Shown here: positions 20,149 to 31,300 of the stretch, piece by piece
Layout: each line of letters opens with the position of its first letter
How positions within the stretch are numbered: position 1 is the first letter of the stretch
Assembly (NCBI RefSeq): GCF_010093535.1
Contig: NW_022985165.1
Span: forward strand, 899,039 to 963,038
Source: Lindgomyces ingoldianus
Taxonomy: Eukaryota; Ascomycota; Dothideomycetes; Pleosporales; Lindgomycetaceae
Direction: 5' to 3'
DNA length: 64,000 nt
Notes under the pieces: generated by a model
What the model was told of the DNA's origin: nothing
What the model saw: the letters and a program-made list of their open reading frames with translations, nothing else
Databases searched by the model: none
Position numbers and translations under genes: made by a program

Positions 20149-21319
20149 TATTTGGGTCTTTCAGGAATAGCTTCGTTGAGTGTAAGGGCTTCAATTGGCA
20201 AATCTGCAACCCTAACGACGTCAAAAGAGGAGAAGGATGGGAAAAATCCATCTTTTTAATTGTAATGCTCTCTATGTCTCAGTGCAACGGGGCGTAAGAG
20301 CGCGTATACTGTGTAAAGTAAGCTAATTGAATACAATCATCCGGCAATTGCCTCCAAACAAGCCTTCATAAAAGGAATGCTCGCCTCTGGACCGTAAAGT
20401 AGCCAAATCCTTTCGAAGAGGTAGTCCTGCGGCACAGTGAACTGATCCTCTTGCTAGATCTTATCTGTTGGACCTCTTGTGGAATTGCTGGGCCGGGATT
20501 TAAAGTGGGTACCCTAGTCAATTAGGGCTCTTCCTAAGCCACGGTTCGATCCAGGGAAGCGAGGCTTTGGTGCCCTTCCTACGCGGTGATTTGCAATTTG
20601 TCAATATACTTTTGGGTAGATGACGGGGCGTTGGGAAGGGTATACATGATGTCCATGAGTAGATTGAGTAGTTTGCTTGGATTCCGGGTATTTCGATCGA
20701 ATAAAGTGGGTCCAAGCTTTTAGAAGGGCGCTGGGAACGAATTGGAACAACAACGGGAATGAATAGGACGTCAATTCAAGTTAAGACCCCAAAGGGTCTC
20801 ATGAAGTTGCAAACCACCAGTAACTGCCATGTGGGAACACACATAGTGTGTCCAACGTTGAAGGCTTGTGAGAGAAGGAAGTGGAAGGCCTTCAAATTGG
20901 CCAAGCATATTGTTACAGATATATCAATATGCGGAGAGAATTGGAATAATGGGTATTCTTTGGGAGCTTACCGGATAATTCCTGCAGCTGCAGGAACGTA
21001 AAGCCCACTGAACCGACATCGCTCGTATTCTCGTACGAAGGTGTGTTGTAGAAACAACCCATGCTGCAAGGCTATCATCTAAGACGTTTTTTGAGGCGGT
21101 AGTGACGCGGACGAGGCTTCGGGCATTTGACTGAAAAGTGGTATTGATGAGATCAATTGGGGTGAATTTCAATTCAATGCAAGAATATTGGTGAGCACTG
21201 AATTCACAGCGCTAGAGAACCCAAACTCCATGCCGTCTACCAGGCGGTGTGCCGTTTGTGAACCATGATCCTTTCTCCCGCCAAATTCCACAAGTGGTTC
21301 TCCGAGCTCGACCGCGAGT
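20149..21319. other. Intergenic, nothing supported
   Basis: Promoter of the Tri14-like gene on the left and 3' flank of the HD gene on the right. ORFs such as 20518-20715, 20759-21001 and 20924-21172 lack any recognisable feature. Confidence 0.55.
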
Positions 21320-21988
21320 CTAGAGAGGGGCAGGCTTCGCTTTCGGCTTGGTCAGCCCGTCTTTTCCACCCCACTTCGGTTCCTTCCCGAAAGCTTCCCA
21401 CAATGTCAGCCGTTCCCACAGAACGTGGTCCGACCAGGCCTTGACCTCTGGGCATTGAATCCTCGTGGCAACCCACGTAAACTCTCCCAAATCCACTGCG
21501 CCTTTGTTCGTTCGCTCATACTCCACCATCTGCAGGATGAGCTCTATCTTATCGATGTCGTGCACGAACCTGCTTTCCAACGTCTCGCTATCTTCATACT
21601 CCTGCCATATCGCCCGGATTTCCCGACCGTTCAATCCACCATTGAGCTTTCCAAGGAGCCTGTTGCAAATGTAGTCCATGGTTTCGGCTTCTCGCCTGCT
21701 CTTCTCTTCTTTGGACACATTGTCCACTGGAGTTATGTCACCGACTATCGCCTCGGCCATGTCGTGTATCAGTGCCATCCTAGTGCACTTTGCGAGATCG
21801 AGCTTAGAGGAGAGGGAGGCTGGTGCGAGCATAGAAAGGATGCTCATTCGGTACATGTGGTCGGAGATGGATTCGCAGTGTTGGAGGCCGAAGCGCTGCC
21901 AGCCAGCTCGCTTTGTGGTCTTTAGTTGCTCGAGGAGGTGGAAGAAGGGGATAGGTGAGGTAGTGTTTTCTGCAAAGCGTGGAGCCAT
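21320..21988 (-). CDS. HD-domain 5'-deoxynucleotidase, HDDC2/YfbR-like, 222 aa
   Basis: The single exon carries the full metal-binding pattern of the HDDC2/YfbR subfamily: ESISDHMYRMS with His44, MALIHDMAEAIVGDITP with His75-Asp76, and the distal Asp in FVHDIDKIEL (about 144). Asp84 and the downstream EYEDSETLESRF are family hallmarks. Members, including yeast Ygk1 and Ybr242w, dephosphorylate deoxyribonucleoside 5'-monophosphates with divalent metal and are thought to trim nucleotide pools. Length is normal (about 200-240 aa). The start MAPRFAENTT at 21988 is the first in-frame Met before the conserved GWQRFGL segment. A purine-rich tandem repeat occupies the region immediately upstream. Confidence 0.9.
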   Translation of the reverse strand: MAPRFAENTTSPIPFFHLLEQLKTTKRAGWQRFGLQHCESISDHMYRMSILSMLAPASLSSKLDLAKCTRMALIHDMAEAIVGDITPVDNVSKEEKSRREAETMDYICNRLLGKLNGGLNGREIRAIWQEYEDSETLESRFVHDIDKIELILQMVEYERTNKGAVDLGEFTWVATRIQCPEVKAWSDHVLWERLTLWEAFGKEPKWGGKDGLTKPKAKPAPL

Positions 21989-22032
21989 CTTGTCGAGTTC
22001 TGCGCGAGGTTAGCGAGACGAGAGCGGAAGGA

Positions 22033-22192
22033 GAGACGCGCTACGAGGGAAGGGTAATGAGGGCAGCAGCAAGGAAGGAAGCGCAAGGAAGGAAGCCACA
22101 ACGAGGGAAGGGCAACGAGGGAAGCGGCGATGAGGGAAGCCAAAAAGAGGGAAGCCACAACGGGGGGAAGCGTAACGAGGGAAGCGCAAGGG
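22033..22192 (+). repeat. Degenerate purine-rich tandem repeat (about 12-nt AACGAGGGAAGC unit)
   Basis: Variants of AACGAGGGAAGC, AAGGAAGC and ATGAGGGAAGCC recur about a dozen times. The + strand is almost entirely purine, so the transcribed strand of the HD gene is a pyrimidine tract directly upstream of its ATG. Confidence 0.7.
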
Positions 22193-22398
22193 CGATTGAA
22201 GGCGTCGCATACGGACATTGCTCCGTCATCATGACATACCATCCTCTAGAATCCACGGTTTCTGCTCTTGTTTCGGCATATTTAGGAGGCTCGCTTGAGG
22301 ATCGCACTTCGCAGGAATGCCGTTGGTTTGGGTACCATCGTCGGCGGTCATGGCGGTGAGTAGTTGACGATAGCGGGCGGTGGAGGATAGCAATATAG

Positions 22399-22428
22399 AG
22401 ATATATATATATATGTGTGTGTGTGTGG
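22399..22428 (+). repeat. AT/GT dinucleotide microsatellite
   Basis: An uninterrupted (AT)n run followed directly by (GT)n, ending near 22428. Confidence 0.85.
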
Positions 22429-22777
22429 GTGTAAGGGCGGAATTCCTAGACCGGAAACTGCAGGGCTTGCTAGGCGGTGAGGGGTGTTTGCACAAGGAGA
22501 AAGGAAACGAGAAGAAGAGGGCGGAGTGAAGGTGAATGCTGTAAATAACAGACGCTTATTGTTCACAACCCGACCGCCGCAAACGGACCCGGCCCGGGCT
22601 GGCCACTATCGTCATAGTGCGCGGCAACTAAATCCACTAAGCCCAAAACATCCAAGCCTTGGCGTTGTTTTGAATCAGGCGCTCAACACCACAAATCCCA
22701 TAAGGAATGTCCACTTGCAGTAACAAGCCCACGTCTTGCCTCCCAAATTTCTGTATGTCTTACTACATAGACAGGTC

Positions 22778-25274
22778 ATGTCCCACTCAACATCGCAGCC
22801 CTCCTCCTCCGCCGCTACCTCTGCCACAACAAACTTATCCCGCTGTCTGAGCATCAAAACAACTGCCAAATCGGCCCAAAACACCAACCCATTCCCTCCC
22901 TCAGATATCAAACTCTTCGTGACAAATCTCCGACTCCTGGACCTTGACTTGCGTGCCGATTGGCCTAACATTACCGTGCAAACATTCTCCTCGAAGAATG
23001 CAGATCAGAAACAAAGAATTGGCGGTGTGGAATGGGCGCTCTTCCGGCTGCTTGAAATCTGGGATCCAGTAGAGACGAGCCAGGTAAGGAGTTCTTACAC
23101 AAGCAAGGAAGAGTAGCGGCTAACTGGGGTTCTAGAAACTCCAGCCCTTCTTTCCTCCCCTTGAACCCCTCCAATCGCTCAACCTCCGCGCCGCCCTCTA
23201 TCGATGTTTGAACGAATTGAAGAAAATTGGCATCTTAGGCCGGGAATCAGTGTTGCGGAAGACAATGCTGGATGAGTGCAAGGGCGAGAAGTTCTATGAG
23301 ATACTGGCTCTCTTCTCCACAGCTGTTTTGAAAAAGCACTTGGCGGCTCAGAGACGCGCCAAGAGGCAGGCGGCGCCGGTCGCAAGGAAATTATCCACGG
23401 ATCCCGCACTCCCCAGAGACCAGCAAGCATCATTGTTGCCGTTAGCCATAGCACATAAGGCAGCGCTCACTAATATTCTAAGGAGAAAGCATGAGAAACG
23501 AACGAGGTACACACAATTCGACAGACTATTGCAGGAGAAGGCAGTAGAAATTAATCGCCGTAATAACCAATGCAAGGCCACGCCTCGATACCGGAAATCA
23601 TCGATCCCGCAGAACGACACGGCCGCAATTAAGAAGCAATTGAGGGACAACTGGATTGGGAATCAGAAATGGCTCGACACCATGTTGCATGGAGATGATA
23701 TCCAAGTCGAGGATGCCTTTTTGAACAGGCCATTTAAGGATGTATGGAGGATGGTGCAGAATGGTCGCAAGCTACAGGATGCTTCTCCGGATACTGGTCT
23801 GCTAGAGAATCTGCAATCGAGGGTGCAGGAACAGCAAGCGAGGCTGCAGAAATGGAAGAGGTTCCACGAAAAGCTGCGTGAGGAAGTCGAAGCACAACCA
23901 CCCCCTCCCAGGACGCAGGCCTTGGAGGAGGCCTTCCGATTCGACGATCATCTGAAGCTCCAATTGCGTTCCACGAAACCGTCCGACATGGATCCTGTTC
24001 AGAGAAACCCTCTGAGCGTGGAATATCAAGACATCATTTCGGAGATGGAATCTGAGCTACTTGAGGTGTCCAAAGCAAGAAACAATCGATCCACCATCAC
24101 CCATGTCACGCGCCGTGGCTCATCGTTCAGTACCTCCCCAACCCGACGGAGGAAGTCGAGATCAGATTCAGCGTCCAAGAGACCTACATCTTCACACACA
24201 GAGAAACTCACTAGACCGGCACCGCCGTCAAAAAAACAGTCTAAGGAGAGCATGCCCCCACCATCATCTCGTCGTGAGCCTACAGCCACTCCAACCGACT
24301 CAGACGCCACGCTCGTCGGTCACCCATCGATATCTCTATCCCCACTGTCAAATGCTACAGAAACGACAATCCAGAATCACTTCGATGGTACCCAGGACAC
24401 ATCTGAGCCTCTCCCAATGGTCTCCACCCCCCCTCGCCTAGCCATTCAAACCACGCAACCTCGCTCCCCTTCCCCTCCACCCTCCTCATACTTCCCCTCC
24501 GAACCCCCAGTCCTCGAGCCCCCATCTCTCAGCCACGAAGACTTACTCGCCGAACAAATTCTCTCCTCCGTCGCCAACGCCACCCCGTCACCAGTCAAAA
24601 AACAACCTCGCCTCTCCCTCGTCGAGCGAACTCGCATGTCCATGGCTCATGCCAACTCCTTCCCATCCATCGACGAATCCCCGCCAGACTCCAATCCACT
24701 CCCTTCTCTCTCCACAATCGCAACAGCAGAACCCCCAGCCCCTCTCGACCGACGTACCTCGCTGCTCGAACGCACACGTCTAAGCATGGCAGCGATGTCG
24801 CAAAATCCCCAGGCGGCACAACGGAAAAAAGATAAGAGGAAAAGCTTGCGGACGTCTTTGTACCCAATAAACCAATTCGACACGCCTCGCAACCGGAAAA
24901 GCATCCACGCGATCGAGGAAGCGAGGAGTGGGGAGCGGACGCCGAAAGAGGAGCTGTTTAGCGATGAAGTGGATTATGAGCGTGTTTTTAAGAGTCGGCC
25001 TAAGATTGCGCAGAGTCCTGTTTTCTCGCCTGAGGATGGGGATCGGGACGCGGAGACTGGTAGCGAACAGTATGACGAGGGTGAGGGGAAGGGAGGTGGT
25101 GATCGTGATGTGAGTAGTTTGGGAATCGATGAGGACGGAACTGAAGATATGTATGATGAAGGCGTCACTGGTGTGGATCTAGCGGATGTAGATGCTGATG
25201 AGGATGAAGATGGCTTTACGCAGACTTGGGAGAATAGTCCTTCGAGAAGAGTGAGGGGGGGGCGAAGCACTTAG
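22778..25274 (+). CDS. HAUS6: HAUS augmin-like complex subunit 6, about 814 aa
   Basis: Exons 22778-23083 and 23136-25274; intron 23084-23135 (GTAAGG, GCTAACTGG branch, TCTAG). The N terminus carries the HAUS6_N signature: LFVTNLRLLDLDLRADWP, EWALFRLLEIWDP, KLQPFFPPLEPLQSLNLRAA, and VLRKTMLDECKGEKFYE. A coiled-coil section follows (EQQARLQKWKRFHEKLREE, about 310-330). The C-terminal half is disordered and Ser/Pro-rich, with two copies of [LV]ERTR[ML]SMA at about 597 and 645 and a very acidic end. Augmin recruits gamma-tubulin to existing spindle microtubules for branching nucleation; filamentous ascomycetes keep it while budding yeasts lost it. The first Met after the pyrimidine tract (MSHSTSQPSSS) was chosen; an upstream open stretch lacks an ATG. 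Confidence 0.88.
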
Positions 25275-25654
25275 TGTACGGCGGTGCCAATTCATCCGAC
25301 AATTGTACAAGTCGAGGTTATTTTCGGGCAACGCGAGAGACTTTGGATTGAGTTTAGGGACTCATCTGGGGTGCAGAAGCTTGTCTGGATTGAAATGGGG
25401 AGACTGCGAGGACTCGGCCTCCTTATTTGGAATCGAATTGTGTAGCGATTGAGGAGAGGATGGCTAAGTGATAAGACAGAATTACGAAATGAAGAACAAA
25501 ATAGGCATCATTAAGAATGTACGCCCACCCAATGAAATCGTCACATCATTAGCGTCCCATCTCAACCCAACCCATCCAAACCGAACCAAACCATGCATGC
25601 CCATATCTACCTTCAAGGGCAGAAACACCCTAAGGAAACTCCCCGCACCATCTG
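25275..25654. other. Convergent intergenic spacer
   Basis: About 380 bp between the stops of HAUS6 and the 730-aa gene; no gene seen. Presumably the two 3' UTRs. Confidence 0.6.
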
Positions 25655-27847
25655 TCATTGACCAGAGAAGCTAATCAGCCTCCTTCTCCTCCTCTTCTTC
25701 GCCCACCCCTTCTCTCTCCTAAGACTATCACCCCCCTCATCGTCCTCCACAACTCCATCTCCAAGTCCATCCTCCCGGGACTTATCCTTCCTCCGTCCAT
25801 GATACACACAAATCCTACTCGGACCCCGATATTTCGGATGAAGTGGACACAACGGGGAACTGGGCAAATGCTCCGGAATTAGCCATTCTAGAATCGCCAC
25901 ATCTTCAACCCCTTCAATCTCCCCACTATTAGGTTTTCTCTCGTCTTCTCTTTGATGAACATGATACAAGTCCTGGAAAACAGCCGAGTTTGTGAGAACC
26001 GGTGCGGAGAACGGCGCACCGCTCCTCCCAGCCCCAGCCGCAAAGTACTCGGCTGGCGATTTCCTCGGCTGGGAAGATGAAGGCTTTGATAATTGCAACG
26101 GCGAATTTCCAGAAACAGATATGCCTTGTGGGCTTTCATCCTCGCTCCCGCTTTTTGGCGTGATATTGCTCTCCTGCGGCATTAGCAGGGCGTCTGAATC
26201 CCATACTCCAGCTTGCACGCATGGGGAAGGCCGCGAGTGTTTCACGCCGTGGATGTCGAAGTAGAATTTTGCGAGTTTGCCTCTGATTTCACGTGTTTCA
26301 TCAAAGAGAGGCGGGGTAGAGACGCGCTGGACGCCAGGGGGGACGAACATTGGAGGGACGGGGAAGCTAGAAATGGGATCTTTCATGGGGTGGGTTGGTG
26401 GTTTTGTGGCGGGGGTATGCATTCCAAGCCAGGGGTTTGTGGGGTACATTGAAGACGGTGAGTCGGAGGGTGGTATTTGGGCAGCTGACGGCGGAGGAGT
26501 ATGAGCTTGTCTTTTCCATGGAGCGCGAAGCCTCGAGGGGAAGGGCTGTGGCGAGTCGGTTAGTTGGCGAGAGGGCGAGTCTGCGGACTCTATGTCTCCG
26601 GATGTGAACGGGGCACTCCATCGCCAACGCCTTGAGCGTTTCGCTTGCTTCCTTTGCTGGCCTAATTGATGCAATTCTTCTGTCTTTATAAGATAATTAG
26701 GTGCTTCTTTGCTCAGAGGACTTGTTACCGGTGAGATATCGCTCCTTTGACTGGCGCTCCTTCTGTGCATTCGGGGTCGGCTTGAGAAACCTCGGAGGCC
26801 TGGTCTCTCTCGCCCTTTGGGTATGCCCTGCGAGGAGAAGATCGGATCACTCCCAGGAAGGAGGCCATGGCCATGCTTGTTATCACCACTGCAAGGGGTT
26901 TCTTGGATAGTGGACGGTGGAGAAATTTCCATTGTTGGCCATTCAGGGGGACAGTCCCGTACCCACGGAAACTTTGGACTTCGAGACCGGTTGGAACCTA
27001 TCTGCGGGAGACTTGGGGGAATTGGCGTTATAGGGGTGCGTTGTCGAGGAGGTAGATTAGGTAAGCCCAGCGGCAGAGTGAGCTTCATCGCATCCGCATT
27101 GTCCAATTTCCGTCGGTCTTTCAACCCACGTTTCACTGGCTCGATTCCAGTAGGCTTGCTGCGCTCTTTGTCCTCCGATCGAGCTCTTCTTATCTTGGGG
27201 TTAATTCTGAATGACAATCTTCGACTAGGGTTACTAGATCGTCGAATAACCGGGGTTGGAACATCTGTCGCGGTTCCCCCACTGCGATTCTCGTACTTCT
27301 TCTTGATCGCGTTTAACATTGTAAGGTCTGGAGCAACTCCCAATAGTCCATGAGCGATGCTGCTAACAGAAGATAGACTGGTACTATCGCAAGATATCTC
27401 GTGGGTGATGAAGGATTCAGTACTATCTCTTTGGGGGGGGCTTTCTGCTGTATCGAAAGCACATATGCTCGTACGCCTGCCAGTCACCGGCTTGACTCGT
27501 GATTTGTGGATCGTCAAATTAGAGCCTGTGCTAGAGCTTTTGCGGGGATGCCGGCTCTCGTGATAATTACCTCCTAGTGGTATTTCCCACATGAAACCCT
27601 CACGTCTATTCTCAGGCCTCGGCGTAGATCCGTTTCCAGGGGTTACAGTACAGCCCACGGAGTCGGCATGCTCTTGGAATGAGGTCCAGTGTCTGGGTAG
27701 CGTTGACCGTGGTGTCGGGTGCACAACTAGGTCATTCCCATTACTAAGATTTCGTGATCCTAGAATGCTACTCGAGTCTTTCGCAGCTACACCGTCTCGG
27801 CGCTGCTCGATATGAGACGATACCTCAGAAGAAGCTGATGCCGACAT
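25655..27847 (-). CDS. Disordered protein with C-terminal Cys/His motif, 730 aa
   Basis: A long single-exon frame with fungal coding character: Ser/Pro/Arg-rich, with basic patches (RRKLDNADAM, KRSRRWRWSAPF) and few hydrophobic segments. No catalytic domain is recognised. Near the C terminus the sequence turns conserved-looking: EDVAILEWLIPEHLPSSP, then CPLH...CVYHG giving C667-x2-H670-x9-C680-x2-H683, a possible zinc-binding pair. A short basic stretch KKRRRRR (717-723) could be a nuclear signal. The segment IRGKLAKFYFDIHGVKHSR (about 530-550) is another ordered island. This resembles lineage-specific Pezizomycotina proteins whose only ordered part is a small C-terminal module. Function unknown. 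The ATG at 27847 follows a pyrimidine-poor leader and no nearer Met fits better. Confidence 0.75.
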   Translation of the reverse strand: MSASASSEVSSHIEQRRDGVAAKDSSSILGSRNLSNGNDLVVHPTPRSTLPRHWTSFQEHADSVGCTVTPGNGSTPRPENRREGFMWEIPLGGNYHESRHPRKSSSTGSNLTIHKSRVKPVTGRRTSICAFDTAESPPQRDSTESFITHEISCDSTSLSSVSSIAHGLLGVAPDLTMLNAIKKKYENRSGGTATDVPTPVIRRSSNPSRRLSFRINPKIRRARSEDKERSKPTGIEPVKRGLKDRRKLDNADAMKLTLPLGLPNLPPRQRTPITPIPPSLPQIGSNRSRSPKFPWVRDCPPEWPTMEISPPSTIQETPCSGDNKHGHGLLPGSDPIFSSQGIPKGRERPGLRGFSSRPRMHRRSASQRSDISPVTSPLSKEAPNYLIKTEELHQLGQQRKQAKRSRRWRWSAPFTSGDIESADSPSRQLTDSPQPFPSRLRAPWKRQAHTPPPSAAQIPPSDSPSSMYPTNPWLGMHTPATKPPTHPMKDPISSFPVPPMFVPPGVQRVSTPPLFDETREIRGKLAKFYFDIHGVKHSRPSPCVQAGVWDSDALLMPQESNITPKSGSEDESPQGISVSGNSPLQLSKPSSSQPRKSPAEYFAAGAGRSGAPFSAPVLTNSAVFQDLYHVHQREDERKPNSGEIEGVEDVAILEWLIPEHLPSSPLCPLHPKYRGPSRICVYHGRRKDKSREDGLGDGVVEDDEGGDSLRREKGWAKKRRRRRLISFSGQ

Positions 27848-28329
27848 ATACTGACGACGGTGAGAGATTGTGAGGGCTGAGCGGGCAGACTCGCTTCGGA
27901 TGGGGTGAGCGACAGCGTATAGGGAATGAAATGGAGGATGTAGTCATAGGGTACTTATAGGAATGGAGCGGACGGCCAGAAATCCGCGGGGCAAGGGACG
28001 AACATGATAGATGGCGAACAGGAAGAGAGAAGGGATTGTGGTGCTGTGAAGCCAAGTTCGCGGAACGGCTAGGCGATCGCCATCCATATCGGGAAGGAGG
28101 CATCGAAGAACAAGAGATTCAAGCAATTGCAATTAGGAACTGACCATTCAGCGCCGGCCCGACTTAGGACTTGCCTCCTTTCCCAGAATTAGCTCCGATA
28201 TACAAAAGTAAAAAAAAGACGCCGAGTCATGCCTTCCCAATGCGACATTCACCATACAGCTGCACAAGACCCCCAAAACATGTAGCCCATACCAGCATTC
28301 CCAGGTTCATCGTAATTCATCTAGTTTCG
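27848..28329. other. Intergenic between the disordered-protein gene and SMC2
   Basis: Promoter of the 25655-27847 gene and 3' flank of SMC2; no additional gene supported. Confidence 0.6.
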
Positions 28330-31300
28330 TTACCTCTTCATCTCAGCCGCAGTAGTCGCTTGCACAACACTAGTTCCGTCAACAAACCTTGTCCGGAAGA
28401 TCCGGTTAGCGTTCTCAAACATGCCATCCTTCAAACTTACAACAATGAACTGCGAGCCCTTGAATCTGTTCTTGATAAGAAGGCCGATGTTCTGTGTGTG
28501 GGAAGGATCCAGTGCGGCGTCAACCTCATCAAGGATGTACATTGGTGCTGGCTTAAATTGCAGCAACGCCATGATGAGAGACAAGGCGATTAAAGATCTA
28601 CTAAGTGTAAGTATCGCAGTCACATGGAACATAAGACAGCACTTACCGCTGACCACCGCTCAACTCAGTCAAACTTTGTTTCCAGACTTTGCCAAGCATG
28701 ACCTTCACCTCCAGACCATCTGCGATTGTTTTGCCTTCGGGTGGGTCCAATTTCGCAAAACTTCCGGGAAGAAGCTCATTGAAAATCTGCCCAAAGTCGC
28801 CATTGACCTTTTCCCAAGTTTTGTGCAGAGCTTTCTTCTTGTACTCGTCGAGATTCACAATCGTCTCCTCGATCTTTTTCTTGTCTTTGATGACAGTAGC
28901 CATGTTCCTTTTTAAGCTAGCTTCCTTCTTCTCGACGCTGTCTATCATAGCCATGACTTTTGGATTGATCTTGTTCTTCATGCCCTGGAACCGCTCTTGG
29001 AGATTCTTCCGGGTAGCCTTGCAGTCAGACATGTTCTGACCTCGGAAGTCGTAAGGGGTCCCTGGTCGACCGAAGAGTTCACACTCATCAGCGATCCAGT
29101 CGTGCTCCTTTTCAAGAGCCTTGAGGTTTTGTGACGCTGCGTCTCGTTCCTTGTGAAACCTCTCAATATCGTGACCAAGAGTCTGTTGCTCAAGCCCCTC
29201 TTCAGTGATGAGGGAGTTCTTTGATCGGATTGCTTCCTCCAAGGCACGTAGTTCATCGTCGAATCCGGTCAGCTTAGCTTGTTCGTCCGATAGGTTAGCC
29301 TGAGCGAGATCGTGTGCATCCTTCAAACATGTTAGCAGGCTGCCGAACAAGGACATATTTACATACCTTTGCTTGAGCTTGCTCTGCAATCAACGTATTA
29401 ATCTCTTCTTGCTGGGTCGTCAACGTCGTCTGCACGTCCTGTAATTGCTCCTGGGCGGCCGAAAGATCGCCTCCGCATTGCTCAGACTCAACCATTGCTT
29501 CCCTCATTTCCAGTTGCAGTGGTTTGATTGAACCGTTATTTTTGTTGAGTGCCTTCTTCAGTTTGTCCAATGATGCTTTCAACTCGGCGAGCTTGCTACC
29601 CTTGTTGTTATTGAACTCATTCATGTCGCGTTCGATGCGCTTAATCTCTTTGGAAGCCTCGTCCTGTCTAGACTTCGCATCCTTGACATCTCCCTTGAGC
29701 TTCAGAATGCTAGCTTTCATCTCCTCAACTGCTTGGATGATCTAAGACGCCATTAGTATTGTTGGATCAAGGGGTCTAAAACTTACTGAAGATGACGAGT
29801 TACCGCTAATCTGCTCCTCTGTAAGTTTAATCTCGTGGGTCTTAAGATCAAGCTCCTGTTTCGTCTTGCGGGTGGTATCAAGCCTCTTCTTTTCCCTTGC
29901 CATTGTTGCCTGTAGCACTGCGAGCTGTTTCTCTTGCACTTGAAGTTCCTTGGTAAGCTCATTGAGTTTCTGTAAGGTTACCAAAACACCACTCGACTGT
30001 GGTGCGCTACCTCCAGATAATGTCCCCGCGGGGTCGTACACATCTCCCTCGAGAGTGACACTCTTCATTCGAACAGCAGGATCAAAGGTGACACGCTTCG
30101 CAGTTTCGGCATCCTCGCAAACAAGCGTCGAGCCAAAAACGTATTCCATCGCAGTCGTGACTTCATCTTCATATCCGATCAACGAAAGTGCCAGATCGAC
30201 CTTGCCAGGAGCTATCTTTTGAGCTGCACCAATCTTCTGGGCCGATGCCCTAAAAGCAGAAATTTTGTTAAGCGGAATAATGGTTACGCGCTTCCTGAGT
30301 TTACCATTTTGAAGCAGCTGAGTACCAGTATCGGCTGTGTCCACGACAACATTATAGAGTCTGCCTCCGGCACAGATCTCCAAAGCGGTCCCTGCATGAG
30401 TGCGTTCCTTCTCCAGTGTAAACAACTGAGCAACAAGACCCTTGACACGCGATCGATCGAAATTTGGAGACGGATCGTTGTAACTGAAGTCAATGTTCGC
30501 GACTCTCCTCTTCAACCCGTCGGCTTGCTGTTTGATATCGCGTATCTTTGTTTGGAGCTGGGACTCTTGCTGGTACATGTCCGATTCTTTTCCTGGCTCA
30601 AACCCCATCTTTGCGAGCTCGGCTTCCAGCCTCTTAGCTTGGGTCTTGAGAGCCTCGAGGTCTTTCAGCAGTCCAGAGTTCTGTTCCTTCGCCTTCTTTG
30701 CCTTCGGCTCTTCCTCCTTAATGCGCTTCTCGAAATGGGATATTTTAAGCTTGGCCTGCTCCTGTTCTGTAGCGGCGGCGCTGGCTCGGTTCCTGGAGTC
30801 TTGAAGCTGACCCTGGTATCCGCTCTCCTGGCCTTCTCTGGAAGCGACACCCGTCTGAAGCGTCTGAAACAGTTCCTCTTTTTTCTCCACTTCTTCTGTC
30901 TGCTTGGCGAGCTCATCATGGGCCGTTTTATACTTTTCCTGGAGTTTTTCGTAGGTCTCCGTCTTCTCCCGGAGCTGGGTCTCGAGCTCCTTAACACTCT
31001 TCTCAATCTTCTTCCGTCTATCAGACTCCTCGGCCATGCTGGACTTTTTCAGTTCGAGGACAGTTGACAGCCGGACGATCTCGTGCGAATGCATCTTGAC
31101 ATCCTCCTCCAGGGCCTGAAATTTACCGCCTTTGCGAAGCTCTTTTTCTCGGGTGGCTTTGACCTTCTTGATGTCCTCTTGGAGGTATTCGATCTCCTTC
31201 TTCATCCGGACCGCGGACCCTTCTAGGTCCTTTGCCCGCTGCTTCTTTGCTTCGAGGTCGCCCGCAGATTGTCGTAATCTCTCCTTGTACCGCACATAGT

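Larger units (their letters stand above)
21989..22777. other. Divergent promoter region between HD gene and HAUS6, repeat-rich
   Basis: Contains a purine-rich degenerate tandem repeat (22033-22192) and an AT/GT microsatellite (22399-22428). Overlapping ORFs here on both strands come from repeat translation and are not counted as genes. Confidence 0.6.

Noticed and set aside
20530..20580. tRNA-like B box (GGTTCGATCC) near 20543
   Set aside because: The bases flanking the loop cannot form a five-pair T stem and no matching A box, anticodon arm or acceptor stem lies at tRNA spacing. A similar GGTTCGATC at 57212 fails for the same reason.
21979..22307. ORFs on both strands over the purine-rich repeat
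   Set aside because: Low-complexity translations of the repeat unit with no non-repeat core.
30219..31067. 282-codon plus-strand ORF antisense to SMC2
   Set aside because: Leu-rich antisense shadow of the coiled-coil codons; SMC2 on the other strand explains the sequence fully.
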